A DNA stretch of 36,271 bases. It comes from Opitutaceae bacterium (GTDB lineage: Bacteria; Verrucomicrobiota; Verrucomicrobiia; Opitutales; Opitutaceae). The stretch is taken from positions 1 to 36,271 of the forward strand of contig JAGYIG010000035.1 of the NCBI GenBank assembly GCA_018402455.1, read 5' to 3'. This document shows positions 26,301-34,751 of the stretch, in pieces. The translations under genes and the position numbers were made by a program. The stretch's first letter is position 1; each line of letters starts with the position of its first letter. The notes beneath the pieces were generated by a model that did not search any database, was not told the origin of the DNA, and saw only the letters and a program-made list of their open reading frames with translations.

Positions 26301-26586
26301 TGGTATCAACCCCGAGGCCGCCCGCGACGAGCACGGACTCCGCCGCAGTGACGGCGTTCATGTTAGAGTGATTTTTCAGTCCAACGAAGGCGACGAGATC
26401 GAGCTCTTTGAACGCTTCCTCGACCCGTTCAATCGACCCGAAGATGCCGGAGAGCACAGCGCCACCTTCAAAACCGAACCGGGTAGGGAGGGAACCCTCC
26501 ACGTGCACATGGAAGCCGGGCCGCGGGGAGACAGTGCCTACGATTGGGCTTTTTGGGGGCAATTTGAGGGTAAAATAGATCCGTAG
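23356..26586 (+). CDS. GT-C-like membrane glycosyltransferase with three C-terminal beta-sandwich repeats
   Basis: The 1076-residue protein starts with GTG overlapping the previous stop (GTGA). A first membrane helix (8-24) leads to an outer loop with WNLDEGSTFTMAHQVLDGG and LYRDAADNRSPL (44-64); the Asp-Glu pair is the likely GT-C catalytic position. About ten helices follow to residue 380, with LCKQPGLLDML and SGREFAHYSEQIIPGLSL. A soluble region includes LLVWGYFPEIYF and YTNYLTGLIAWTN. Three tandem beta-sandwich modules end the protein: about 670-780 (LQAPAQLRYPCP), 808-922 (LHAPAQVVWPRP...WDWSFAGNF) and 958-1073 (QTPQELVYRKP...YDWAFWGQF). They look like carbohydrate-binding jelly rolls. 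The likely role is transfer of a sugar from a lipid donor in the periplasm, with the modules binding the glycan. A decayed paralogue follows directly. Confidence 0.85.
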   Translation: MKPSSQQSLVALLLFCLIGVALSRVPWMGRDIWNLDEGSTFTMAHQVLDGGVLYRDAADNRSPLVPYLKALIFAVFGEWNAGAIHLALAVLIGLTTFGLGWIGLRLGGWSLAWPTVISAWFLQIFWIDVGDAMSANTEWFVIAFSTAAFALFVASVEKPSLGRGLGVGLLFGGAVLCKQPGLLDMLVAAVLLGLLALNPGTVGRRELLRFGAAMVVGTLVPLALFSIHYAMVGAWADYVFYAFTLNTEIYIPEVPFWERLAGVRLPFVMAWHNAPLFGLLGIIAAGGLLIRALPQLGRKSPIELLPWLILGWTASGLVGTMLSGREFAHYSEQIIPGLSLAVGWLFQRLRSGRTAPWLQRGRYLQGLLVVALVASIAVRSFQIRAEVARTDDRPHPLGELARQFSDPDERLLVWGYFPEIYFVAQRLPSTRYIYTNYLTGLIAWTNLDPFLDVAKGISPGAQEKFEADFTARPPAVIVDTNDLRGYARFPIEDRKWLWPRITRDYAQVAAYSVDQTRMRLFRRLDKAPPGVEQLPRYAELSSALEISGYADLRPGSQPTLEIKGGLAINRLILMSDDHVRASLPHDPESPVQVRFFGGDLPLDLPRAWALGQRTDGSWIRSERFNFSHFLRQHRLTQPMEPALTFEASLIPPSVVTSQYPKINAYNEEGNLWSLQAPAQLRYPCPEGVRRLRFVHSISLAAMFKSDGYDISIYWLTPDGQESLLWRRRMEPHRRGQDQFPQNEEIMLPTRSPGELEFRFTSGAKSDAENDQIYFGELAGFTIGPTLYVGDDAVLAASAEETPYIDNDAGHWLLHAPAQVVWPRPANLMELTFDYGVEVGAYEFGDQGHTTGVGFQVTLQTESGQETRLWRDILRPFVHPEDRGVQTARIALPPNGTGKLILTTDGGDDDDYSWDWSFAGNFNGITTGPTITLTAGAPLLSIRNHGYNEGWSDRQSADRWGAQTPQELVYRKPARMTELTLRFGINPEAARDEHGLRRSDGVHVRVIFQSNEGDEIELFERFLDPFNRPEDAGEHSATFKTEPGREGTLHVHMEAGPRGDSAYDWAFWGQFEGKIDP

Positions 26587-26588
26587 TC

Positions 26589-27764
26589 ATGCCTGACCCG
26601 AATCCTGCTCCCTCACCATCTTGGTCGATTTTTGTCGCCCGTGGAGTCCCGATCGCCCTGGGCGTCGGTTTGGTGATATGGGTGGTGCTACTCCGCGGGG
26701 CCACCGTCAATCAGCCGGTTTGGAATGTCGATGAGACCATTCATGCCACCGTCGCTGACGTGCTGCTGGACGGGGGCGTGCTCTACCGCGACGTCATTGA
26801 CCAGCGGACGCCCCTGACCTACTACGCCGCCGCCGCGGTCTTGGCGGTCACCGGTTCCAGTTTGGTGGCCCTGCGATTTTTCACGATGGTCCTGATCATC
26901 GTAGCCGCTTGGTTGCTAGGCCGTGTCGTCGGGCGCCTGGATGGGCCATGGGCCGGGATCGGGGCAGCCCTCATCTTTGCCGCGCTGGCCCATAATCTAC
27001 TCTACGCGGGAGACACATTCGCCGTTCACACCGAGTGGTTTGTCGTTTTCTTCACCGCGGCCGCGGCAGGGTGTTTTCTGACCGGAAAAGACGCCGTGCC
27101 TTCACTGCGGCGATGTGGGGCCACCGGGGTGTGTCTGGGCTTGGCCGTGATGAGCAAGCAGTCCGCCCTGCTGGACTGCGCGCCCGCCGGGATTGCCCTG
27201 CTCGTGCTCGCCCGGGACCAAAATCTATCGTGGCGGGCCGCTGGGTTCCGGTTGGGGGGCCTGCTGGCGGGGGCGCTCCTGGCCATCATGATTCTGATCA
27301 GTCCCTCTCTACTCCACGGAGCGGGCGCGGATCTGCTTTATTACACCTGGACCTACAACCTCTCGATCTACGGCGCGGAGTTTACCTTCATCGAAAAGGT
27401 TTTATCCGGCCTGCGACTCTTTGAGCTGTTGTGGGCCACCTACCCCATCCTTTTTATCTGGGGGGCGCTTTCCCTGTTGGTGCTTGCGGCGCGCATCGTC
27501 CAATTCCAGCCGTCGGAGCGGATCAGAGCCAGTCGGTTCGCCGAAGTCTACCTGCTGGCCTGGGTGGTGACCTCAATGGGATCGGCGATGGCGGGAGGCC
27601 GCGGCTTTGATCACTATTTCTTCCCCGCTCTCCTGCCCTTGGCGTGGCTGGGGGTCTGGGGTCCGGGGCAATTAATCCGGATGGCTTGGGGAGCCGCGCC
27701 TCGCCCGCGCTGGCTTCAGGGCCTAGCGGTGATCGCGGCCTTGGGGTTGTCTATTCCGGCTTGA
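26589..27764 (+). pseudogene. N-terminal part of a frameshifted GT-C-like gene
   Basis: The 391-residue frame is the membrane half of a paralogue of the upstream GT-C protein. It has a first helix (18-36), outer loop WNVDETIHATVADVLLDGG and LYRDVIDQRTPL (63-75), MSKQSALLDCAP, AGGRGFDHYFFPALLPLAW, and LQGLAVIAALGLSI matching LQGLLVVALVASIAV. It then hits TGA at 27762-27764. The homology continues in another frame from about 27800, with the distance between shared motifs (LQGL to the VWG motif) conserved to within a codon, so the break is an indel and not a gene boundary. One +1 shift, or two -1 shifts, would restore the frame. The ATG is 2 bases after the upstream stop. Alternative explanation: sequencing errors in G/C runs, but further shifts in the 3' half argue for decay. 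Confidence 0.8.
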
Positions 27765-27828
27765 TTCCCCCGCCTCGAGCCCGCCGCACCGCCCCACCGT
27801 CCGACCCGCCCTGCGGGTCTCCGCCTGG

Positions 27829-28851
27829 ATGAAGGGCCAATCGACCCGCGAGGACCGGATTTTTGTGTGGGGGTTCAATCCCGACATCTACCACTATGCC
27901 GACCGGCTGCCCGCCTCCCGTTTCATTTACTGCACCTTTCAAACCGGGCTCATCCCTTGGACCAATACCGATCCCCGGATCGATACGAGTTATGCCATCG
28001 TGCCCGGAGCGATGGAGACGCTGCTGACGGATTTGCAACGTCAGCCGCCCCGCTTTTTCGTCGACAGTTCCGCCGGTCCCCACCGCTTTTTCGGAAAATA
28101 CCCGGTGCGCAATTTTCCCGCGCTCTACGACTGGCTGCACACGCACTACGTGGAAGTGGATGGGGCCCGTTTTGCCGGTCAGGGTTTTCGCATCTACCTC
28201 CGATCCGATGAGGCGATCGCCGAGGCCCGGGCGAATCTCGAAACCGACCTGAGCGCGCCAGTCGGAATTGATGGTTTCGACCGCATCGCGGCCGGACGCA
28301 ATCATGTCCGGGTGGACTTTCACGGAACCGAAACCGCCCAAGCGACCGGCCTGGGGTTGATGCGCAACGGTGAGATTGTCGCCGCCGTCAAACTCCTGCC
28401 TTCCGGACCCACCAATATCAAAGTGCCCGTGATCGTCGACGATCACACCTCCACGGTTGAATTCCAGCCCATCGTGCAACTTGATGGCGGCCCTTGGCGG
28501 GCCGGGGCGGTCCGGAGTGGTCAAGTGGCTTCGGTCGGCATTTCGCCAACCCAAGGGGTTGATTTTGCCATCCCTTTGTTGAGTGAACGCGTGCACGCCG
28601 TGGGCCTGCAGGCGTTTTTCGGGGCCCGCTCGGAATTGAGCAATGGCAGCCGTCTTTTTTCGGTCCACGCCCCGGCGATCCTGACCTATGAGCTTGCCCA
28701 TGAGGTCGACTTCCTTTCGGGCCGTTTCGCCACACTGCGCCTACGACGAGGGGAATCCCGCCCCCGTCTGATGGCGCGGAATTTATCGTCCGCTGCTGCC
28801 TGGGCGTCTCCGCGACGTTTCTATCACTTTGTCAACCACACAACATATTGA
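27829..28851 (+). pseudogene. C-terminal part of the frameshifted GT-C-like gene
   Basis: The 340-residue frame continues the broken gene. REDRIFVWGFNPDIYHYADR and YCTFQTGLIPWTNTDP align with DERLLVWGYFPEIYFVAQR and YTNYLTGLIAWTNLDP of the paralogue at 23356. The ATG at 27829 is internal to the homology, so it is not a true start. A beta-sandwich module begins at FSVHAPAILTYEL but leaves frame at about 28740. The expected AYDEGNPAP lies in the second frame (28739-28765). SDGAEFIV lies in the third frame (from 28767), across a run of five C at 28761-28765. Two +1 shifts would explain this. The 65-residue tail in the annotated frame to 28851 is therefore largely out-of-frame sequence. Confidence 0.75.
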
Positions 28852-29032
28852 CCGCGCTTAACAGGGCTTCCCTCCGTAAAGACTTCAAAGCTCTCATGCC
28901 GCGATTGATCGAATTGAAATTACCCCGCTTTGGAATCGGACGTGGCCGCCAGTGATTGGACGTATTGGGCCGACCTGCGGTTCGAAACTTCCCGCTAGAC
29001 CCAACCGATTGTCTGGATTGTATCACCTGCGC
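28852..29032 (+). pseudogene. Decayed 3' end of the frameshifted GT-C-like gene
   Basis: No open gene is present, but 28951-28998 reads SDWTYWADLRFETSR followed by TAG. This matches the terminal strand of the beta-sandwich module elsewhere in the locus (WDWTAWADIKID, YDWAFWGQF). It lies in the same frame as the 27829 segment, so the original stop was probably at 28998. In between, all three frames are interrupted or lack the expected LDP...PEDRG segment. The next gene's ATG follows 34 bases later. Confidence 0.6.
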
Positions 29033-31381
29033 ATGTCCGTCCCCGCCGAAATCACCGATCGACCGCTGCGGCTGAGCGATTACCTGCTGGGGATCTTGCT
29101 GGCGGTGCTGGCTTTTACCCTGCCGCAGAAGCCGATGCTGGAGTTGGACTCTTCCTGGCGGCAGGCCCTCGCCTACTTCCTCCATCAGGACCTGGCCTTC
29201 GGTGATTCCGTCATCTTCACCTACGGACCGTTGGGCTTCCTCATGGGTAACACCTACATGGGGTTGTATTGGGAAGGCTACATCCTTTGGCAGGCCGCCT
29301 TCTCGATCATCGCCGGGGCGATCATCGTGCACGTCGGACGACCGTTGGCCGGTTTTTCCCGATTCTGTTATTTCACGTTCTTCATCCTCTGGGGAGTGGG
29401 CTACGCGGACGCGCTGTTGATGATCATCATCGCATTCTGCGGCTGGATCATGATCCAGCGTATGGCGACCGGCCAATCGGCCTGGGCCGTCCCCATCGGC
29501 CTTTTCCTCGCGTTGCTGGGGGTGATCAAATTCACCAACCTGCTTTTCACCGGTTTTGTCGTTTTGGTGGGCTTGGCTTACGCCTGTCTGGCCGGACAGC
29601 GTCGGGCGGGCATCGCCTTGCTCGCCGCTTTCTCCCTGGGGTTCCTCGCTCTCTGGCTCGCCTGCTCCCAATCCCCTCTGCAGTGGTGGGCTTACGCGAT
29701 CAATTCACTCGAAATCAGCTCAGGCTATCAAGCGGCCATGGGCCTGCCCACGCCCGACGGGCAGTTGGCCCTCTCCCTCGGCATCTTTGCGGGATTGGCC
29801 GGGTATGTCGGGTGGCACCTGCTGACGCAGCCCGACCGGATTCGCGCCGGGGCCAATCTCCTGATCCTGGCCGCCTTTCTTTTCCTGAACTGGAAACATG
29901 GCTTCGTGCGAGCCGACGGACACATGCTGGGGTTTTTCTACTGTGCCCTGGTGCTGGCGGTGGCGTTTCCCGCCCTGTTTCGCGAAACCCCAACGCATCC
30001 CAAAATCGCCCGATTCTTTCTTATCGCGGTCGGTCTGCTCTCCCTGACAGGCATGCGGAACACCTTCACCTCGACCATCGACTACGCGCCGAACATCACC
30101 AACGAAAAACTCCAGCGCAACATTCAGGCGTTCCTCAACTGGGACCGCGCGCGCGGTGATTTGGAGGGGCAAGTGGACCACTGGAAGCGGGAAGCCAAGC
30201 TCCCCAAGGCGCAGGCGCTGATCGGTGACGCCTCCGTGGATGTCCTCGGCTTTGAACAGGCCATCGCACTGTTCAACGACTTCAACTACACGCCGCGCCC
30301 GATCTTCCAAAGCTACTCGGTTTACACGCCGCGTCTGGCCCGGATCAATGAGGACTTCATCACCTCCCCGGCCGCTCCCGAGTTCCTGCTGCTGAAGCTG
30401 CAAACCATCGATGAACGGCCCCTGTTGGCCGATGACTCCCACGTGATGGCCCTGTTGCCTCACCTGTATGAATTCAAGTTGCTGGAAAAGGACTTCTACG
30501 TCTTTCAACGGCGCCGGGAGACCCCCGACTTGGCGGCCCTACGGCCCCGCCTGGTGCGCTCCGCCGAGGTAGCCATCGGCGCAGAACTGCCGGTCACGGA
30601 TCTGGCCATCGAACCCCTGTGGGTCACGATTGATCTGCCGTTCAGCCTGGTCGGCCGGGTCACCAAATTTCTCTACAAACCGGCCTTGGTTCATTTGGTG
30701 GTGACGGATGCCGACGGCAAAAAAGAACGCTATCGCATTCCCCGGCCCATGGGTTTGGCGGGCTTTCAAATCAACCCCTTGGTAACCGACTTCCCCTCCT
30801 ATCTGGAGGCGCACGGCGGGGAGGCCGCCCGCCGCATTGCCTCACTGGCCATTGAAGTGGCCGAGGAGGACCGGATGTTTTTTGCCGACACTGCGGTCGT
30901 CCACCTCGCCGTCATGCCCTCCACCGACCTGAAACGCGAATACCACCAACAGATCGAGCGGCAACGGTTCGCCCGTTTCTCCCACCTTCCCGCGGACTTC
31001 GCGGCGAAGACCGCAATCTCCAACCAGGAAATCGAGGGGCGCGAGGTGGTCATCATGCACGCCCCCAGCCACATGACCTTCCGCCTCGATACGCCCGTCC
31101 ACCGGATCCGGGGCGCCCATGGGTATCCGCATAATGCCTACACCGAAGGCGGGGAAACCGATGGCGCCACCTTCCGCATCGAATGGACGGACGGGGTGAC
31201 CCGGCGGGAGCTCTACCACCGGGTGCTCGACCCCTTGAATCAACCCGGCGACCGTGGTCTGATTGACTTTGAACTCACCGACCTGGCCCTACCCACCGGG
31301 GGAGAACTCCGTTTCACGGTGTCCATGAATGACCATCCTGGTTGGGACTGGACCGCCTGGGCTGATATTAAAATTGACTGA
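29033..31381 (+). CDS. Polytopic membrane protein, GT-C-like, with C-terminal beta-sandwich module
   Basis: The 782-residue protein starts at the ATG 29033 (MSVPAEITDRPLRL); the longer open frame from 28952 runs through the decayed tail of the preceding gene. A first membrane helix (about 18-33) is followed by an outer loop MLELDSSWRQALAYF and GDSVIFTYGPLGFLMG, then about ten helices to residue 350. The acidic residue in LELDSSW sits where GT-C enzymes carry their catalytic Asp, so a sugar transfer role is likely but unproven. A long soluble part follows (YAPNITNEKLQ..., FNDFNYTPRPIFQSY). The last 108 residues (675-782) form one beta-sandwich module: MHAPSHMTFRL, AYTEGGETDGATFRIEW, YHRVLDPLNQPGDRG, WDWTAWADIKID. 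It belongs to the long operon; the next gene begins 2 bases after its stop. Confidence 0.8.
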   Translation: MSVPAEITDRPLRLSDYLLGILLAVLAFTLPQKPMLELDSSWRQALAYFLHQDLAFGDSVIFTYGPLGFLMGNTYMGLYWEGYILWQAAFSIIAGAIIVHVGRPLAGFSRFCYFTFFILWGVGYADALLMIIIAFCGWIMIQRMATGQSAWAVPIGLFLALLGVIKFTNLLFTGFVVLVGLAYACLAGQRRAGIALLAAFSLGFLALWLACSQSPLQWWAYAINSLEISSGYQAAMGLPTPDGQLALSLGIFAGLAGYVGWHLLTQPDRIRAGANLLILAAFLFLNWKHGFVRADGHMLGFFYCALVLAVAFPALFRETPTHPKIARFFLIAVGLLSLTGMRNTFTSTIDYAPNITNEKLQRNIQAFLNWDRARGDLEGQVDHWKREAKLPKAQALIGDASVDVLGFEQAIALFNDFNYTPRPIFQSYSVYTPRLARINEDFITSPAAPEFLLLKLQTIDERPLLADDSHVMALLPHLYEFKLLEKDFYVFQRRRETPDLAALRPRLVRSAEVAIGAELPVTDLAIEPLWVTIDLPFSLVGRVTKFLYKPALVHLVVTDADGKKERYRIPRPMGLAGFQINPLVTDFPSYLEAHGGEAARRIASLAIEVAEEDRMFFADTAVVHLAVMPSTDLKREYHQQIERQRFARFSHLPADFAAKTAISNQEIEGREVVIMHAPSHMTFRLDTPVHRIRGAHGYPHNAYTEGGETDGATFRIEWTDGVTRRELYHRVLDPLNQPGDRGLIDFELTDLALPTGGELRFTVSMNDHPGWDWTAWADIKID

Positions 31382-31383
31382 CT

Positions 31384-32562
31384 GTGTCCTCCCCTGAACC
31401 CGATTCCCCCGCGGTCGAATTGACCCTGCTCATGCCTTGCCTGAACGAAGCCCTCACCCTGCCGGGCTGCCTGCGGGAGGCCCGGGAAGTGATCGATAAA
31501 CTCAAAATCGATGCGGAGATCGTGGTGGCGGACAACGGCAGCACGGACGGGTCCCAGGCCATCGCCACGGCGGCTGGCGCCCGGGTCGTCCCGGTGGAAC
31601 AGCGTGGCTACGGCCACGCCCTGAATGCCGGCATCCAAGCCGCGCAGGGCCGTTACGTGATCATGGCAGACGCGGATGGCAGTTACGATTTTCGCGAGGC
31701 CGGGCCGATGGTCGAAGCCCTCCGCCAGGGCGCTGATCTGGTGATGGGCAATCGCTTCGCTGGCGGCATCCATCCGGGAGCCATGCCGTGGAAAAACCGT
31801 TACATCGGCAATCCGGTACTGAGCTTCCTCGGGCGCCTGTTCTTCAAAATCCCGACCCGTGATTTTCACTGCGGACTGCGCGGGGGGGCGAAGGCCGCGC
31901 TCACCGGACTGTCCTTGCGGACGGGCGGGATGGAATTTGCCTCTGAAATGGTGATCAAGGCCGCGCTTTCCGGGCTCCGGATGGTGGAGACGCCGGTGTC
32001 GCTCCGCCCCGATGGGCGGGACCGCCCGCCTCATCTGCGGCCCTGGCGAGACGGCTGGAGGCACCTGCGTTTCATGCTGCTGTTCAGTCCCCGCTGGCTG
32101 TTCATGCTGCCGGGGCTCGTGCTGTTGCTGACCGGACTGGCCGGATTTGGAGCCCTGCTGCGCGGGCCGCTGGCGCTGGGGCCCATTACGTTGGACGTGC
32201 ACACTCTGCTATATGCGGCCGCGGCGGTGCTGTGCGGTTTTCAAGCCATGGCCTTCGCCGTCATCTCCAAGGTGTTTGTCTATGAGGCCGGCCTGTCGCC
32301 CCGGGTGGCCGGCCGGGAAGCGCCGCCTTTTGCCGGGTTCACGTTGGAACGAGGCATTGTCGGTGCCGTCGCACTGGCCGCGGTGGGTCTGGGTCTCTCG
32401 TTGGAGTCGGTGCTGATCTGGCAGGACAATGCCTTCGGCGGACTCAGTCCTTCACGCATTCTTCGTTGGGTGATTCCTGCGGTGACCTGTCTGGTGCTTT
32501 CCCTGCAGCTGATGCTGGCCGGATTCTTTGTGGATATGATCAGGCTCCGATTGCGGCGATAA
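31384..32562 (+). CDS. GT2 family polyprenyl-phosphate sugar synthase-like membrane glycosyltransferase
   Basis: The 392-residue protein starts with GTG, 2 bases after the upstream stop. Residues 12-225 form a GT2 domain: LTLLMPCLNEALTL, nucleotide-binding VVADNGSTDGS (47-57), RGYGHALNAGI, metal-binding MADADGSYDF (94-103), LVMGNRFAGG, and the family signature TRDFHCGLRGG (158-168). The C-terminal 160 residues contain four likely membrane helices (about 235-258, 272-295, 325-345, 362-387). The domain is of the DPM1/DPG synthase class, which transfers a sugar from a nucleotide donor onto polyprenyl phosphate on the cytoplasmic face. It could supply the lipid-linked donor for the several GT-C proteins of this operon, which is an inference from neighbourhood. 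Its TAA overlaps the next ATG by one base. Confidence 0.88.
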   Translation: MSSPEPDSPAVELTLLMPCLNEALTLPGCLREAREVIDKLKIDAEIVVADNGSTDGSQAIATAAGARVVPVEQRGYGHALNAGIQAAQGRYVIMADADGSYDFREAGPMVEALRQGADLVMGNRFAGGIHPGAMPWKNRYIGNPVLSFLGRLFFKIPTRDFHCGLRGGAKAALTGLSLRTGGMEFASEMVIKAALSGLRMVETPVSLRPDGRDRPPHLRPWRDGWRHLRFMLLFSPRWLFMLPGLVLLLTGLAGFGALLRGPLALGPITLDVHTLLYAAAAVLCGFQAMAFAVISKVFVYEAGLSPRVAGREAPPFAGFTLERGIVGAVALAAVGLGLSLESVLIWQDNAFGGLSPSRILRWVIPAVTCLVLSLQLMLAGFFVDMIRLRLRR

Positions 32563-34751
32563 TGTCCCGGCGATTTACGTTCATTCTGGTTGGGCTGCTG
32601 GCGATCTTCTCGGGCCTGCTCGCCTGGCTGCGACACAATCAGACGACCACCCTGCTCCGACCGGCGGACATAGCATTCGGAGAAATTCACCACCTCGACT
32701 TTGATCCTGCCACGGGCGTCTTCACCGTCTTGGGACCGGATCCCTTCGGCTACCTGAAGCTACCGTCCTGGGTGATCCCCCTGCGGGAACTCCGGCTCGA
32801 TTTCGAGGGGGACTACCGAGAAGGGGGCTGGTATGTTTATCCCTGCCCCGCTCACCTCAACCCGCCGATGATCAATCAGGATTGGGTGGTGACCGCTCGG
32901 CCAGAAAAGACGGAGACCGGGCATGCGCTGATTTGGACCCTGCAGGATAGCCAGATCGCCCGCATCGATTTTCCCGACGAGCTCACCGCTCCCATGCGTC
33001 TGGAGCAGCTGGTTTTGCGCACGGACCACCAAAGCAGTCGGAGTCTGCTCTATCTCGGATCGGTCATCAGTGGTGCGTTGGCCGGGTTGATTCTGCTCGT
33101 CAGACTGCTGGCGGCCCATCTCCACCACGCCGTCGCCCAAGTCGGAGTCATGCTGGGGTTGATGGCCACCAAACTGGAACTCGCACGGAACCTCGGCCAG
33201 ACGTTCATGACGGAACTCGTGCATGACGACCGCCTCTTCATGGATCAAGGGAGGTCCATTTTGGCGGGGGATTGGCTAGGTCCGTTCCATGAACTCACCC
33301 TGGCCAAGGGCCCCTCGTTCTCGATCTTCCTCGCGCTATCGGCCGCCTCCGGCTGGCCGCTGCAGTTTAACGTGCTGCTTTTCCATGCCATGGCCTGTGG
33401 GGCCTTGGTGCTGGCCGTTTCGCCATGGGTGACCCAACCGGGTTGGCGGATCCTGCTGTTCGCCCTGTTGCTGCTCGATCCGCAATCGATGTCCGCTGAA
33501 TTGATCGGCCGGGTGCTGCGGAGCTCGGTGCATCCGGCGCTGACCCTGTTCACCTTCGCGGGACTGATCGGGATGGTGGCACGGGTGCGGTTCACCGGGT
33601 GGCGGGTGCTGCCTTGGGCGATTTTGGCGGGACTGGCCGGGGCGGCCTTCTGGTATTCGCGCGAAGAAGGGGTGTGGGCGTTGCCCTCGGCCGTGCTGTT
33701 GACCGGCACCGCGGTCGCGGCGATCTGGGTCCAGCCGGCGCGGCGGTGGTCCGTTCTGCTGCTGGTGGTGCTGCTGCCCACGGGGGTGTTCTGGGCCACC
33801 AAGTCCGGGTTAAGAGCCGTCAATCATCAGGCCTATGGCGTTTGGATGGGCGTGGATGTGCTGGAGGGAACCTTTCCGGATGCCCATGGTGCCATCCTGC
33901 GGGTGCACAATCCCGACCCCCTGCCCGGGGTTCCCACCACGAGGGCAACACGGGAGCTGATCTATGCCCAGAGCCCCACCTTCGCGAAACTGCGCGAACC
34001 GATGGAAGAGCACATGCAGGATAAATGGGCGTTCGCGGGTTGGCACCGCCACCCCCCCCACGAACGGGCGGAAACCGAAATTCGACACGGATGGTTTGCC
34101 TGGGCCCTGCGGGATGCGGCCGCGCAGGCCGGCTTCTACGAATCGGCGGCCAAGGCCGAATCTTTCTGGCGCGAGGTGGCGACCGAAATCAACGCCGCCG
34201 TGGACGAGGGCCGGCTGGTGGGCGGCGGGCCCCGCCGCGGATTTCTTCCGGTCTGGGACCACCGGTTTATGGTCCCGACCCTGCTCAACTGGTTTCGAGC
34301 GGTGGACCTCGTCGTGCGCGCGACCGACTTCAAGGCCAAGGGCATTCCTTCCCGTGGTCCGCCTGATCAGATCGTCTCGATGGCTCAGACCTACCACGCG
34401 CAAGCGGTCATCACCATCGGCCCGACCTCGCCGGATGCGAAACTCCGCATGGTGGTTCACCGCATTTTCCACTGGGCCGGCTGGCCCCTGACCCTCATCG
34501 CCTTGGTCGCTACCGGGGTCGTGGGCTGGCGGGCCCGAAAATCCGTCCCCGACCGGGTGGGGTTGGCGGTGCTGCTGTCCCTGTGGGGAGGCATCACCGC
34601 ACTGGCGCTGGTGGTTGCGCTGGTGGAAGCCACCTCATTCGTAGCGGTGATCGGCGCCTACCTCGGCCCCGCGTCCCCTCTTTTGATCATGACTTGGGTG
34701 CTCGCGCCGTATTTCATCTGGGTTCGCCCGCCAACCGTGGATCGACCATGA
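32562..34751 (+). CDS. Large polytopic membrane protein of unknown function, GT-C-like
   Basis: The 729-residue protein starts at the ATG 32562 (MSRRFTFILVGLL), which overlaps the previous stop as TAATG. The longer frame from 32466 lies within the previous gene. There is an N-terminal helix (6-24), a soluble beta-rich segment (about 30-160, FGEIHHLDFDPATGVFTVLG), a second helix near 170-190, and the loop DDRLFMDQGRSILAGDWLGP with LAKGPSFSIFL. About eight further helices are interrupted by a soluble region (about 430-610) and followed by a C-terminal helix cluster. The DDRLF...ILAGDW loop after a helix resembles the outer loop of GT-C glycosyltransferases. I do not recognise a named family and have no evidence for substrate. 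It lacks the C-terminal beta-sandwich of its neighbours. The next ATG overlaps its stop (ATGA). Confidence 0.75.
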   Translation: MSRRFTFILVGLLAIFSGLLAWLRHNQTTTLLRPADIAFGEIHHLDFDPATGVFTVLGPDPFGYLKLPSWVIPLRELRLDFEGDYREGGWYVYPCPAHLNPPMINQDWVVTARPEKTETGHALIWTLQDSQIARIDFPDELTAPMRLEQLVLRTDHQSSRSLLYLGSVISGALAGLILLVRLLAAHLHHAVAQVGVMLGLMATKLELARNLGQTFMTELVHDDRLFMDQGRSILAGDWLGPFHELTLAKGPSFSIFLALSAASGWPLQFNVLLFHAMACGALVLAVSPWVTQPGWRILLFALLLLDPQSMSAELIGRVLRSSVHPALTLFTFAGLIGMVARVRFTGWRVLPWAILAGLAGAAFWYSREEGVWALPSAVLLTGTAVAAIWVQPARRWSVLLLVVLLPTGVFWATKSGLRAVNHQAYGVWMGVDVLEGTFPDAHGAILRVHNPDPLPGVPTTRATRELIYAQSPTFAKLREPMEEHMQDKWAFAGWHRHPPHERAETEIRHGWFAWALRDAAAQAGFYESAAKAESFWREVATEINAAVDEGRLVGGGPRRGFLPVWDHRFMVPTLLNWFRAVDLVVRATDFKAKGIPSRGPPDQIVSMAQTYHAQAVITIGPTSPDAKLRMVVHRIFHWAGWPLTLIALVATGVVGWRARKSVPDRVGLAVLLSLWGGITALALVVALVEATSFVAVIGAYLGPASPLLIMTWVLAPYFIWVRPPTVDRP

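Noticed and set aside
27751..28701. 316-codon minus-strand open frame
   Set aside because: Antisense to the decayed GT-C gene, where the plus strand shows clear homology to the neighbouring paralogue.
29720..30508. 262-codon minus-strand open frame
   Set aside because: Antisense to the 29033 membrane protein; no domain or plausible start.
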